64,000 nt of DNA from CAYPLH01 sp964411505 (GCA_964411505.1 CAYPLH010000015.1:1-64000); one strand, 5' to 3'; positions 8,838 through 16,384 are shown, numbered from the stretch's first letter. Translations and numbers: made by a program. The notes: generated from the letters alone by a model not told the origin.

Positions 8838-9057
8838 TATAGGCCGGACAAGCGAAGCGGAATATAGCCTACCTACTAGCGGAAAGGTAGAGATTCTTTA
8901 ATGAAGGAGGCTATATAAATGAAAAAAATATTTAAAGCTATCGGCGTAGTTGTTGCAATGGTGCTTTCAGCCGGTGCACAATTTTTCTGGCTCTAATTCT
9001 TAATATTTAGGTTTAAAATATTTAAGCATTAATCCCGGCCTATAAATATTATTTTTT
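8838..9057 (+). promoter_or_regulatory. Highly structured small mRNA with 5'-3' pairing and hidden ribosome binding site
   Basis: TATAGGCCGG (8838-8847) is perfectly complementary to CCGGCCTATA (9035-9044), which is followed by a T-run (9052-9058). Inside, ATATAGCCT (8862-8870) pairs perfectly with AGGCTATAT (8908-8916), covering part of the AAGGAGG ribosome binding site (8904-8910) of the peptide gene at 8919. A competing hairpin CTACC/GGTAG (8869-8890) overlaps the anti-ribosome-binding-site strand, and AATATTTA/TAAATATT (9017-9050) competes with the 3' arm. This is what the sequence allows; folding has not been computed. Confidence 0.5.
8919..8996 (+). CDS. 25-residue hydrophobic peptide, candidate type I toxin-like
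   Basis: A short ORF with an excellent ribosome binding site (AAGGAGG, 8-nt spacing, ATG). The peptide has a basic start (MKKIFKA), a hydrophobic core of about 15 residues, and ends GAQFFWL. It has no cysteine, so it is not an obvious AgrD-type lactone pheromone. Such length and charge pattern fit small membrane-active peptides of type I toxin-antitoxin loci, a leader peptide, or a signalling peptide. The surrounding mRNA structure favours the first. No antisense RNA promoter has been identified by eye. Confidence 0.5.
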   Translation: MKKIFKAIGVVVAMVLSAGAQFFWL

Positions 9058-9117
9058 TACATACAAAGGGCATGAAGTCCTAACACCAAACTAAAGACAA
9101 AGTTGAGGGGCAGTTAA

Positions 9118-10428
9118 ATGAATAGCAAAGTAAAGCTGGCAACATTATATGTTTACATTATAATACTTATAGGTCTTGCATTACTTGTATATGCTTCAAT
9201 AAATACACAATTTGAGAGCATAAGTGGAATGTTGTTCATGGCACTATTAAGCATCACAGCTGAATCAATGGCAATCCCGCTGGGTAAGGATAAAGGTATA
9301 TCAGTAGGGTTTGCCATTACTTTATGTGCTCTTCTTACCTACGGTCCTTTAGGAGCTGCCATTGTATCTGCAGCAGGAGCATTGTTCAAAGTGTTGTATG
9401 TTAAAGGTAAAGGATATGTTCATATTTTCAATACACCATTTTATAAAACAGCGTTTAATGCAGCCAACTATATTATTTCATGTCTTTTAGCAGGGTGGGT
9501 TTACACAGCAGCAGGGGGTACTGTTTTAGATAGTCGCTTTGCAACTATACAACAGAACCTTGAATCCTTGGCAATGATGGCATTCCCTATTTTATTACTA
9601 ATATTAACTTTTATTTTTGTTAACTCCGGACTCCTTTCAATACTATTTGGACTTATGACAAAGCAAAACATATTTTTGCAGTGGCTCTGCAGCTTTAAGT
9701 GGGCAATTCCCAACCTTTTTGCTGTAGCTGCAATAGGTATAATTATACTGGTTAATTACCATTCTTTCGGTGCATTTTCAGTTCTACTGTTTTTCGGTCC
9801 TTTATTGCTCGCAAGATATGCATTTAAATTGTATATAGATATGAAAAATGTGTATTTTGAAACAATTACAGCGCTTACAGCTGCAATAGAAGCAAAAGAT
9901 AAATACACTGTAGGTCATTCAAAGCGAGTTGAAGGATATGCATCAATCATTGCCAGTGAAATGAAGCTTACACCTTCTAGAATGCAAGCTCTTAGATACG
10001 CAGCTTTACTTCATGACATCGGCAAAATCGGCATTTCCGAGGATGTTCTAAATAAGAATAGCCATCTTTCCAAAACAGAATATGATCAAATAATGAAACA
10101 TCCTGAAATCGGATATAAAATTCTAGAAGAAGTTGATTTTTTAAAGAAAGCAAAAGAGATTATTCTTCATCACCATGAAAAGTTTGATGGTTCAGGCTAT
10201 CCGCATCATCTTGATGGTGCAGAAATCCCACTTGAATCATCAATTATGGCTGTTGCCGATGCATTTGACGCAATGACCTCAGACAGACCATATCGAAAAG
10301 CTTTAAGTAAAAATGAAGCTATTGACGAGCTACTGAAAAATTCGGGAAAACAGTTCAATCCTGAAGTAGTGGATATTTTTATAAATGCACTAAAAAAATA
10401 TGATGATTCTTTGGAGAAAGTATCATAA
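9118..10428 (+). CDS. Membrane-anchored HD-GYP cyclic-di-GMP phosphodiesterase
   Basis: 436 residues. Residues 1-235 carry about seven or eight hydrophobic segments and form an unrecognised integral-membrane sensor, similar in layout to MASE-type domains. Residues ~245-430 are an HD-GYP domain: HD at 299-300 (LLHDIGKIG) and the extended signature HHHEKFDGSGYP at 351-362, with the metal-binding residues intact. The family hydrolyses c-di-GMP to GMP or pGpG. The start ATG follows a GAGGGGC site at short distance. It lies downstream of the small-peptide transcript, which may or may not read through. Confidence 0.88.
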   Translation: MNSKVKLATLYVYIIILIGLALLVYASINTQFESISGMLFMALLSITAESMAIPLGKDKGISVGFAITLCALLTYGPLGAAIVSAAGALFKVLYVKGKGYVHIFNTPFYKTAFNAANYIISCLLAGWVYTAAGGTVLDSRFATIQQNLESLAMMAFPILLLILTFIFVNSGLLSILFGLMTKQNIFLQWLCSFKWAIPNLFAVAAIGIIILVNYHSFGAFSVLLFFGPLLLARYAFKLYIDMKNVYFETITALTAAIEAKDKYTVGHSKRVEGYASIIASEMKLTPSRMQALRYAALLHDIGKIGISEDVLNKNSHLSKTEYDQIMKHPEIGYKILEEVDFLKKAKEIILHHHEKFDGSGYPHHLDGAEIPLESSIMAVADAFDAMTSDRPYRKALSKNEAIDELLKNSGKQFNPEVVDIFINALKKYDDSLEKVS

Positions 10429-10670
10429 GTTATTACTCAATGAGCCCATATGCAATCTCAACTTCCTCAAATTACCAGCAATATATTTGAGGAATAATTG
10501 GTTAAGCATTAACAAAATACAATTAATAGGATATAATATTATAGATTCAATGTGCGCTCGCTGTGCAAACTGCACGCCAAAAGTGGGAGCAAAGACTACA
10601 TTGAAAAACCAAAATGATATATTTAACTGCAATTTATGCACATTACTTAAAAGAAAGCAGGAATCAACGG

Positions 10671-11990
10671 ATGAGATGGCTTGAAATAAATAAATCGCAA
10701 CCCTTAAAAGGAACCATAAAAGTGCCTGGTTCAAAAAATAGTTCTCTAGGTTTAATTGCAGCCAGCTGCCTAGCAAACGAACCGGTATATCTTGAAAATG
10801 TACCAAAAATTAATGATATAAAAGTTATGACTGAAATTGGAGAAGAAATCGGACTAGTAATAAAAAGTCACAAAGGTCAACTAGTAATTGACCCAAGAAA
10901 AATACATTCCTCGCTGATCAGCCCAAAAAAATCAGTTGAATTTCGTACTGCCTACTATTTTATAGGATCACTCCTTGCAAAGTTTAAGAAAGTTTCAGTA
11001 GGTTTTCCAGGAGGTGATAAAATTGGTCCCCGACCAATTGATCAACACATCAAAGGATTTAGAGCTTTAGGAGCTGAAATTGAGTTTTTTAATGATTACT
11101 ATGTGGTGCAAGCTGATAAACTCATAGGAGCTGAAATTTACTTTGATGTAATTACCTCAGGCGCAACAATCAACCTAATGATGGCAGCAGTCCTTGCTAC
11201 AGGAAAAACAACACTACACAATGCAGCAAGAGATCCCGAAGTTGTCGATATCGCAATTTTTCTTAATAAAATGGGTGCTAGAATTTTTGGGGCAGGAACT
11301 GATACTATAAGAATAGAAGGTGTTACATCATTAGGTGGCTGTACTCACCCAGTAATACCAGACAGACTCATTGCAGGTGCGTACCTAATAGGTGCGGGTG
11401 TGACCGGTGGTCAGATAACAGTTACAGATGTTATTCCCGAACACCTCGAATCGTGTATTGAAAAGCTCACAGAAATTGGGGTAACTGTTGATAAAAGCGA
11501 TAATTCTCTCACTGCATATGCGAATGGAGATTTAAGACCTACAAAAGTGAGAGCTGGGATGTATCCAGTTTTTGGAAGCGACCTCCAGCAGCCATTTACT
11601 ACGCTACTTTTAAATGTTAAAGGTAAAAGTCAGATAGTAGACAGTGTTTTTCCAGAAAGGTTCCATCACTGTGTACAGCTTCGAAGGATGGGAGCGGATA
11701 TAAACATACAAAAAGGTTCAGCTTACATCAATGGAATCAGTTCACTTACAGGAGCATGGGTTCATGCTTCAGATATACGAGCAGGAACATGTCTAATTCT
11801 TGCAGGACTCATTGCTGAGAAAACCACTTTTATAACAGGTGTTGATTATATCGAGCGAGGCTATGAAGATATTGTTAATGATTTCAGTTCCCTCGGAGCT
11901 GATATAAGGTTATCCTCAGATAACTTAAAGAACAGTGATATCAAGGATCCATATTTACTAAACACAGCAGCAAAAATTTATCCGGTATAG
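10671..11990 (+). CDS. MurA-like UDP-GlcNAc enolpyruvyl transferase with Asp at the catalytic Cys position
   Basis: 439 residues, MurA/EPSP-synthase fold. MurA makes UDP-GlcNAc-enolpyruvate, the first committed step of peptidoglycan synthesis. Conserved: substrate Lys-Asn (GSKNSSLG, 20-27), an FRTAYYFIGS arginine, FGSDLQQPF with the general-base Asp, ERFHHCVQLRRMGAD, and IRAGTCLILAGL. The loop normally reading PGGCxIGxRPVD reads PGGDKIGPRPID, with Asp116 in place of Cys. That substitution is known in naturally fosfomycin-insensitive MurA enzymes. The start at 10671 gives the normal N-terminus; ORFs extending further upstream have none. A second, Cys-type MurA may exist elsewhere in the genome. 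Confidence 0.85.
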   Translation: MRWLEINKSQPLKGTIKVPGSKNSSLGLIAASCLANEPVYLENVPKINDIKVMTEIGEEIGLVIKSHKGQLVIDPRKIHSSLISPKKSVEFRTAYYFIGSLLAKFKKVSVGFPGGDKIGPRPIDQHIKGFRALGAEIEFFNDYYVVQADKLIGAEIYFDVITSGATINLMMAAVLATGKTTLHNAARDPEVVDIAIFLNKMGARIFGAGTDTIRIEGVTSLGGCTHPVIPDRLIAGAYLIGAGVTGGQITVTDVIPEHLESCIEKLTEIGVTVDKSDNSLTAYANGDLRPTKVRAGMYPVFGSDLQQPFTTLLLNVKGKSQIVDSVFPERFHHCVQLRRMGADINIQKGSAYINGISSLTGAWVHASDIRAGTCLILAGLIAEKTTFITGVDYIERGYEDIVNDFSSLGADIRLSSDNLKNSDIKDPYLLNTAAKIYPV

Positions 11991-12164
11991 AGCTTCATAC
12001 TAGGCAGGCATACACAGCGGCTTCTATACTCTTTTGTAGTTCCTATTGCAAAACCATCTGCTCCGAAAGGAACCTTGGTAGGATAGTCGCTATTCTTCTT
12101 TTTTTGTACCGCCAGCACAGCCATATTCGCAATTGCTTAAATTCCGATAGGAGTACCGCTTCTG
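11991..12164. other. Decayed sequence next to the direct repeat
   Basis: The minus strand here has short interrupted reading frames starting after a GGAGGTGCAATA ribosome-binding-like sequence, broken by stops and a frame change. They could be the remains of a phage-like gene, but nothing is recognisable. Confidence 0.3.
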
Positions 12165-12280
12165 TAGACATTATTGCACCTCCTGTATCTCCTGTTAGGT
12201 TTAACGTGCCATTATGTCAAGTATAGATAAAAAGAAAACCCAGCTTACCTTTTTATTTGCTTGCAGGGTACTCTCTTTTA
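12165..12280. repeat. 116-bp direct repeat, left copy
   Basis: Matches 14619-14734 with the same length and about 8 differences by eye. Both copies end in an ACCC...GGGTACTCTCTTTTA segment. They bracket the PIN/AbrB pair and the RHS remnants, so the 2.3 kb between them may have arisen by insertion or duplication. Confidence 0.75.
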
Positions 12281-12283
12281 TGC

Positions 12284-12682
12284 TTAATACTTATCAAGAA
12301 ACTCCTTTGGTGTTAGTATCTCAGGACGCTCGATCTCAATGTCATTAAAATCTTTGTCACCCGTAATCAATATATCAACGTCCGCTATTATAGCAGTGTG
12401 TAATACCATGTAATCCTTGCCATCTCGGATTTCGAATAACGGAGTACCATCATAATTCTCAGGCGAATATGCCAGTTCATATGATAATGTTGTTAAAAAC
12501 CTTTCAATGGCTATCATTTTACTTGGAAATTTTCTATCAACTACCGTTTTCAATTCATCTACTACATACGTTGAAAGAACCAATGTATAATCTTCTACCA
12601 CCTTCTCAATTAATCGGCTCAAGTTTTCACTCCGAAATAGTATTGCCGAAATGAGAACATTTGTATCAAGCATTATTCTCAT
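12284..12682 (-). CDS. PIN-domain toxin (COG1569-like)
   Basis: 132 residues, PIN-fold RNase toxin of the COG1569-like type II family. Acidic metal-binding residues are visible: MLDTNVLISA near the start (Asp5), a central glutamate in YVVDELKTV, IRDGKDYMVL in the middle, and the late ILITGDKDF. PIN toxins cleave RNA, often tRNA. The gene overlaps the antitoxin gene by 4 nt (ATGA type), so the two are translationally coupled. The pair lies just inside the left 116-bp direct repeat, consistent with an acquired module. Confidence 0.85.
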   Translation of the reverse strand: MRIMLDTNVLISAILFRSENLSRLIEKVVEDYTLVLSTYVVDELKTVVDRKFPSKMIAIERFLTTLSYELAYSPENYDGTPLFEIRDGKDYMVLHTAIIADVDILITGDKDFNDIEIERPEILTPKEFLDKY

Positions 12683-12942
12683 AATCGTTTCTCCAATTTT
12701 TCTTTTCTAAATTGCTTCACCATATCTACAACATCATCTTCAGTTTCTAATCCTACTCGCTCAGCCTCCCCAGAAAAAGCATCCTGAACCTCGCGTAAAG
12801 CAACCTTGGTCGAGTTCTCCATAACCACCCGCCCATTTTCTTCAATAAAAATAACCTTATCTCCATCCTTTAAGTTAAGTTTCTTTCTGATATGAATTGG
12901 TATTGTAATCTGCCCTTTTGTAGTGATTTTTGCAAGTTCCAT
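12679..12942 (-). CDS. AbrB/MazE-type antitoxin
   Basis: 87 residues with an N-terminal SpoVT/AbrB swapped-hairpin DNA-binding domain (AKITTKGQITIPIHIRKKL, residues 3-21; KDGDKVIF follows). The C-terminal half is acidic and should wrap the PIN toxin. Start ATG with AAAGGAG at 9 nt. As in other such pairs the antitoxin comes first and probably represses its own promoter. Confidence 0.88.
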   Translation of the reverse strand: MELAKITTKGQITIPIHIRKKLNLKDGDKVIFIEENGRVVMENSTKVALREVQDAFSGEAERVGLETEDDVVDMVKQFRKEKLEKRL

Positions 12943-13061
12943 ATATTCAAACTCCTTTCCGTGAATTCAATGTATTCCTTACTTTTATTGTATGCTATTT
13001 CTTAGCTTTTATCAACTAAAAATGAAGGTCACATCAGCCGAAACTCTGTGACCACATAATT

Positions 13062-13387
13062 CTACTCTTTCTTTAATATCCTTATTATTTTATAAAACGG
13101 GTTTTTCATTTTTTTATAATCTTTATAAAACCTACTTGGTGGTGCAAGCAATTTAATATTCCCAAAGGTATACTTAAATGCATCATATTTTTCTCTGTAT
13201 GCGTCATAAATAACACTGCTAATATTTTCACTCATTTCATATGTATTTCCAAGCACGTCTATCCTAAAATCTTTATTTATAAGCCAAACGCTCAATCCTA
13301 ACGGGTCAACATATTTTAGAGGATTGTTCAAAGCATAAACGTATAAATTGCTGCTTTGTCTTATTGCGATGCTGTCAGCATATCTTT
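13062..13387 (-). pseudogene. RHS core end fused to a toxin tip, remnant
   Basis: The frame reads through the diagnostic end of the RHS core, YALNNPLKYVDPLGLS, and then into a ~75-residue unique tail (WLINKDFRIDVLGNTYEM... to RILKKE). In intact RHS proteins this is the switch from shell to C-terminal toxin. The frame is closed by a stop just upstream of 13387, so the whole N-terminal shell is missing. The tail was not recognised as any named toxin. A small Cys-rich ORF lies immediately upstream. Confidence 0.7.
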
Positions 13388-13389
13388 AA

Positions 13390-13593
13390 CTAATCAATAA
13401 CATCTGCAATATATAGCGGAACATTTTCTGCTAACTTGCTACGCAAACATTCCATATGGCAGAACAATTGTTGTTCTTGTTGTAACTTTTGATCCTTATT
13501 CCAGTTAGATACTACAAATAGTGCTGTAATATCAATTTGATTAGATTCTATGTTTTCATCACAAAAACAGCATTGATATTTCTGATTACTCAT
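13390..13593 (-). CDS. Small Cys-rich protein, possible immunity protein
   Basis: 67 residues with CCFCDENI near the start and CHMECL in the second half, which could bind one zinc ion. It lies immediately after a toxin-like ORF (13606-13866) on the same strand, 12 nt away, the usual place for an immunity gene of a polymorphic toxin. Function is inferred from position only. Confidence 0.55.
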   Translation of the reverse strand: MSNQKYQCCFCDENIESNQIDITALFVVSNWNKDQKLQQEQQLFCHMECLRSKLAENVPLYIADVID

Positions 13594-13605
13594 TGGCTAG
13601 ATACC

Positions 13606-13866
13606 TCACTTCCATCCATAGTTTTTACTTAATTTATCTAATGAATTTTTCCCAATATTCTTTAATGCAGTGACCACTCCATTTTCACTTTCAACAATAA
13701 CGTTAAACTTACCACTCCCTATGTCTTTAATGTAAACACTAGCTCCATCTGTTTGTGTCATGATTTTTGAGGGTGAAAGTTTTAAGTCACTTATGTCCGA
13801 TGGCGTAAAGCCTCTCGTCATTAGCATCAGCTGGATCAATATTCCTTTCGTTCCCAAAGGCATCAT
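13606..13866 (-). pseudogene. RHS-associated C-terminal toxin domain, detached
   Basis: The segment from about residue 24 (ISDLKLSPSKIM...) to the end (LDKLSKNYGWK) looks like a compact ~60-residue alpha/beta domain of the kind found at the ends of RHS or CdiA proteins. Upstream of it this frame is only the out-of-frame reading of the RHS core. The join to RHS coding sequence at 13787-14149 is out of frame, so no full toxin can be made unless by frameshifting. Not assigned to a named toxin family. Confidence 0.5.
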
Positions 13867-14149
13867 ACCTATAGCTCTTTATAACATTGCCGCTGGTACT
13901 TGTCAACTGAGTTACATCGCCATGCCCATTGAATAGGAAATACTTCACTGTGCCTGATGTATCGGCATACAGTAGATTGTTACCCCGTATATACCTACCT
14001 GTAACCGCATTGTTGTTGTCCAGTTTCAGGACAATGTCATTTCCGTCCCATATGTGGATGGTCTTAACCTGGTTTATCGATTTTGTCATCCTAAGACCAT
14101 CACCGTTATAAGTATAAATTATTGTATTACCGCCAGTAACAGTATAACC
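13787..14149 (-). pseudogene. RHS/YD-repeat protein, core fragment
   Basis: In-frame RHS sequence includes TYNGDGLRMTKS, a beta-rich YD-type segment and the core motif SYRYDAFGNERN. A stop upstream at 14150 and a frame break at about 13800 limit it to some 120 residues. It is the C-terminal end of the RHS shell with neither its N-terminus nor an in-frame toxin. Upstream it abuts the end of the Com-like gene, showing that sequences have been joined by deletion. Confidence 0.75.
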
Positions 14150-14188
14150 GATGTGTCACATTTGAAAATCCAATGGCATCCAGTTTTA

Positions 14189-14321
14189 CTAGGATAGTTT
14201 TCTGCATATGTCTGTAAGCTGCCTGCATTCAGGGCATTTAATTTCAACATCAGCGTAATCTGCGTCAAATACTCTGTGATTACAGCGAGGGCATCGGACA
14301 ATGTACTTTTTTCTTACTCAC
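14189..14321 (-). pseudogene. Com-like zinc-ribbon protein, frameshifted
   Basis: From the GTG at 14321 the frame is broken after a few residues by one surplus base in an A6 run (T6 at 14308-14313 on the plus strand). With that base removed the product starts MSKKKYIVRCPRCN and continues to CPECRQLTDICRKLS. The two CxxC pairs, about 17 residues apart, give a short zinc ribbon like the phage Mu Com family. The start overlaps the stop of the gene upstream (GTGA). Translational slippage on the A6 run or a sequencing error are alternatives to true decay. Confidence 0.6.
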
Positions 14322-14604
14322 TTGCCTTCACCCCCCAGCTTCTTTGGTTTCATTAGGCTTGCCATCTTGATCATTACAGGCTCAAAAATCTCTCCAACCA
14401 TGTAATGGACTGTCGGTGAGCAATTCTCCTTTGCATCATCCAGCATCTTTGGAACAAGGTCATAAAGACTTTTTATATCCTCCTCAGAAGCAATGGCTGT
14501 ATTGACCTCAATAAAAATCTTGGTTCCGGTATCTGTACTTGAAGCTCATCTATGATGGAATCCAATTCATCAGACTTCCTTTGAGTAAGCCTTACTCTTA
14601 ACAT
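14318..14604 (-). pseudogene. Phage-like hypothetical gene, frameshifted
   Basis: The first frame (MLRVRLTQRKSDELDSIIDE) changes to a second frame (DTGTKIFIEVNTAIASEED ... LMKPKKLGGEGK) about 22 codons in. Together they would make about 95 residues. The downstream Com-like gene overlaps its stop. Coupled small genes of this type occur in phage-related regions. Upstream is the right 116-bp repeat, where the expected ATG after GGAGGTACAATA has become ATA. Confidence 0.5.
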
Positions 14605-14618
14605 ACTATCCTTTTCTA

Positions 14619-14734
14619 TAGATATTATTGTACCTCCTGTATCTCTTGTTATGTTTAACGTGCCATTATGTCAAGTATAGATAAAAAGAAAACCCGGCTT
14701 ACCTTTTTATTGGCTTGTCGGGTACTCTCTTTTA
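14619..14734. repeat. 116-bp direct repeat, right copy
   Basis: About 93 percent identical by eye to 12165-12280 and in the same orientation. On the minus strand the right end of each copy carries an AGGAGGT ribosome-binding-like sequence. Confidence 0.75.
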
Positions 14735-14821
14735 TTACTATATTATTATTGTCTCTTGAGAAGTCAACACTTTATTGAAATAAATGCCAAGATAGCCCAA
14801 GGGGTCTATTAAGATACAGGT

Positions 14822-15154
14822 CTATCTCAATCTTAAAAAATAACTTCCTTGATAGTTGTTTATAACATTCTCATTGGAGTCGAATATAAATGTTATATTG
14901 CTGTTAAAGTATCTCTTATAATTCAAATCATTAAGTGCTTTCAAAAAAATCTGCTTTACTATATCCGATATCCCATTATTTTGATTTTCAGTTATATCAA
15001 AATCGTTTTTATAAAAGACATATACTTCAAGCGAAAAGTCAGACATGGGTACAAAATGCACTGCAAATAAATGTACGTTATTACACTGTGACCAATTCAA
15101 AAGTATCATCTTTGCTTTTTCTATTACTCCCCACTGTTGCTCTTCTTTTTTCAT
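14822..15154 (-). CDS. Probable immunity protein for the adjacent toxin tip
   Basis: 110 residues, soluble, acidic, with aromatic-rich beta strands (SLEVYVFYKND) and helices. It follows the toxin-like ORF ending at 15186 by only 31 nt, with an AAGGAGG ribosome binding site in the gap, which is the standard toxin-immunity layout. Not recognised by family. Position and size are the only evidence for an immunity role. Confidence 0.6.
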   Translation of the reverse strand: MKKEEQQWGVIEKAKMILLNWSQCNNVHLFAVHFVPMSDFSLEVYVFYKNDFDITENQNNGISDIVKQIFLKALNDLNYKRYFNSNITFIFDSNENVINNYQGSYFLRLR

Positions 15155-15185
15155 CCTTATGTGCCTCCTTCTTAAATGAATATCC

Positions 15186-15560
15186 CTATTTTAACGCTCT
15201 CCATATAGAAACATCTTTTATAAAGTTATATCCCATGTCTTTGAGTAAATTCACCTCATTTGCAAAGTATCCAGTAGCTTGAGCAGGATCGTGTGATAGA
15301 ATAAATGTCTTGTTTGCACTCGCTTGTTGCCTAATAAAAGACTCATTAATATTCCATATATTTTTCTCACCGACTTCTTTAACAACATCATCCCATTTAT
15401 CTAATTGGAAATATGTTGCTCCTCGACTCTCCGCTACTTTAGTATAAGATACACCACCTTGATTATATTTGCCAAGTACAACTTCCGTTGAGTTTGAATT
15501 TTTCGTTGATTGTTTTACAAAACTAGAATAAGTGTTACTCGTTCCCTTGCCAGGGTTCCA
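15186..15560 (-). pseudogene. Polymorphic toxin C-terminal domain without its carrier
   Basis: An open frame with no start codon in a sensible place. It reads TEVVLGKYNQGG, ESRGATYFQLDKWDDVV, then FIRQQASANKTFILSHDP and ends KDVSIWRALK. The pattern, a ~110-residue alpha/beta domain with YFQLDKWD and ILSHDP, matches toxin tips seen at the ends of RHS and other polymorphic toxins. The carrier protein is missing; upstream sequence is unrelated. An immunity-like gene follows directly. I cannot name the toxin family. Confidence 0.6.
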
Positions 15561-15991
15561 GTAAACATTCCGGAAGTTACAGAGCTCCCGAATATGCCCG
15601 CTAGGTGGTTGGAGTTGCTTAACCTAGCTCAAGATTACATATTAGAACATCAGGTCGCATAAAGCCAAAACATTATTAAACTAACACTTAAACTGTCAGG
15701 GTTTATTTCTTCATGCCCATATATTCGTTAAATGTCTTATTTAGTTGGTTTTGCGGCCTCAAGCTCCAAAAATCTTGCCCTTTTTCTCCACTCTATTTTA
15801 CTGTCAAAGTCCAATCTACTATTTACTTACATTTTTGTAATCTCAAATCGTTGATTTCATAACTCTTTTGACACTACCTTGCGTATCGTAGTGTCAAAAA
15901 TTCCTGTAATTGTTCATAGATACGATTATCGGGAAATAATTACCAATAACTCTGTTTGCAACTAAAACTTAGCAAATAGAATCTTAGTTTA
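15561..15991. other. Decayed intergenic sequence with a 12-bp hairpin
   Basis: Fragments only: a plus-strand frame ending LNLAQDYILEHQVA at 15661 and a minus-strand frame reading DSKIEWRKRARFLELEAA. At 15866-15899 TTTTGACACTAC and GTAGTGTCAAAA form a perfect 12-bp stem with a 10-nt loop. No intact gene. Confidence 0.4.
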
Positions 15992-16024
15992 TTCGTTAAC
16001 GAATTTCATCTCCAACTCGTTAAC
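15992..16024 (-). promoter_or_regulatory. Paired GTTAAC operator-like boxes
   Basis: TTCGTTAACGAA (perfect palindrome, 15992-16003) and CTCGTTAACAA (16016-16026) sit 24 bp apart, just downstream of the predicted start of the leftward promoter at 16051-16079. Spacing near two helical turns suggests a dimeric repressor. Confidence 0.4.
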
Positions 16025-16050
16025 AATTATTCCCATCAAACTATGGTGTA

Positions 16051-16079
16051 ATCATAATTAATTTCCTTTATTCTGTCAA
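16051..16079 (-). promoter_or_regulatory. Strong sigma-A-type promoter with no intact gene downstream
   Basis: On the minus strand TTGACA, 17 nt, TATGAT. Transcription would run left into the decayed stretch and the toxin tip. It may be the surviving promoter of a deleted gene. Confidence 0.55.
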
Positions 16080-16103
16080 TATGTTTTTTTATTTCTTTTT
16101 ATT

Positions 16104-16244
16104 TTACAATTTGCCTTTTTTGTCGTTCTTAACTTTTTTCTTGTTAATTGGAATATTCATCTGGACGCCTCCGCTATCTGTGATAGCCATTAAACCTCCT
16201 GAAACAGCTGCAGCCAGTCTCGTTGAGGGTTTGCAGAAATCCAC
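16104..16244 (-). CDS. Possible 46-residue basic peptide
   Basis: GTG start with AAGGA 7 nt upstream. The peptide has an Ala/Gly-rich middle (RLAAAVSGGLMAITDSGG) and a very basic end (INKKKVKNDKKGKL). It lies downstream of the GH18 gene on the same strand. An internal ATG after AGGAGG would give a 28-residue form. There is no homology evidence. Confidence 0.35.
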   Translation of the reverse strand: MDFCKPSTRLAAAVSGGLMAITDSGGVQMNIPINKKKVKNDKKGKL

Positions 16245-16384
16245 TATAATTTCCTTAACATATAAAAAGGATTAATTATCTGATTTTTAAAATTCCAATA
16301 ACAATCCTTTTTATTTTGAGCCCTTCTGATTCTATCTGTCTTGCATTCGTGAAAAATAACCAACGTAAACTTGATATACCTCTC

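Noticed and set aside
8755..9117. A c-di-GMP riboswitch ahead of the HD-GYP gene
   Set aside because: The conserved GEMM-I and GEMM-II core sequences are not found; the structure is explained better by the small-peptide mRNA.
12001..12164. Minus-strand frame beginning MSTEAVLLSEF as a gene
   Set aside because: It stops after about 42 codons, a second frame takes over, and no family can be recognised; left as decayed sequence.
16081..16275. Plus-strand ORF of 64 residues with a hydrophobic start
   Set aside because: No ribosome binding site; it covers the leftward promoter and the more plausible minus-strand small ORF.
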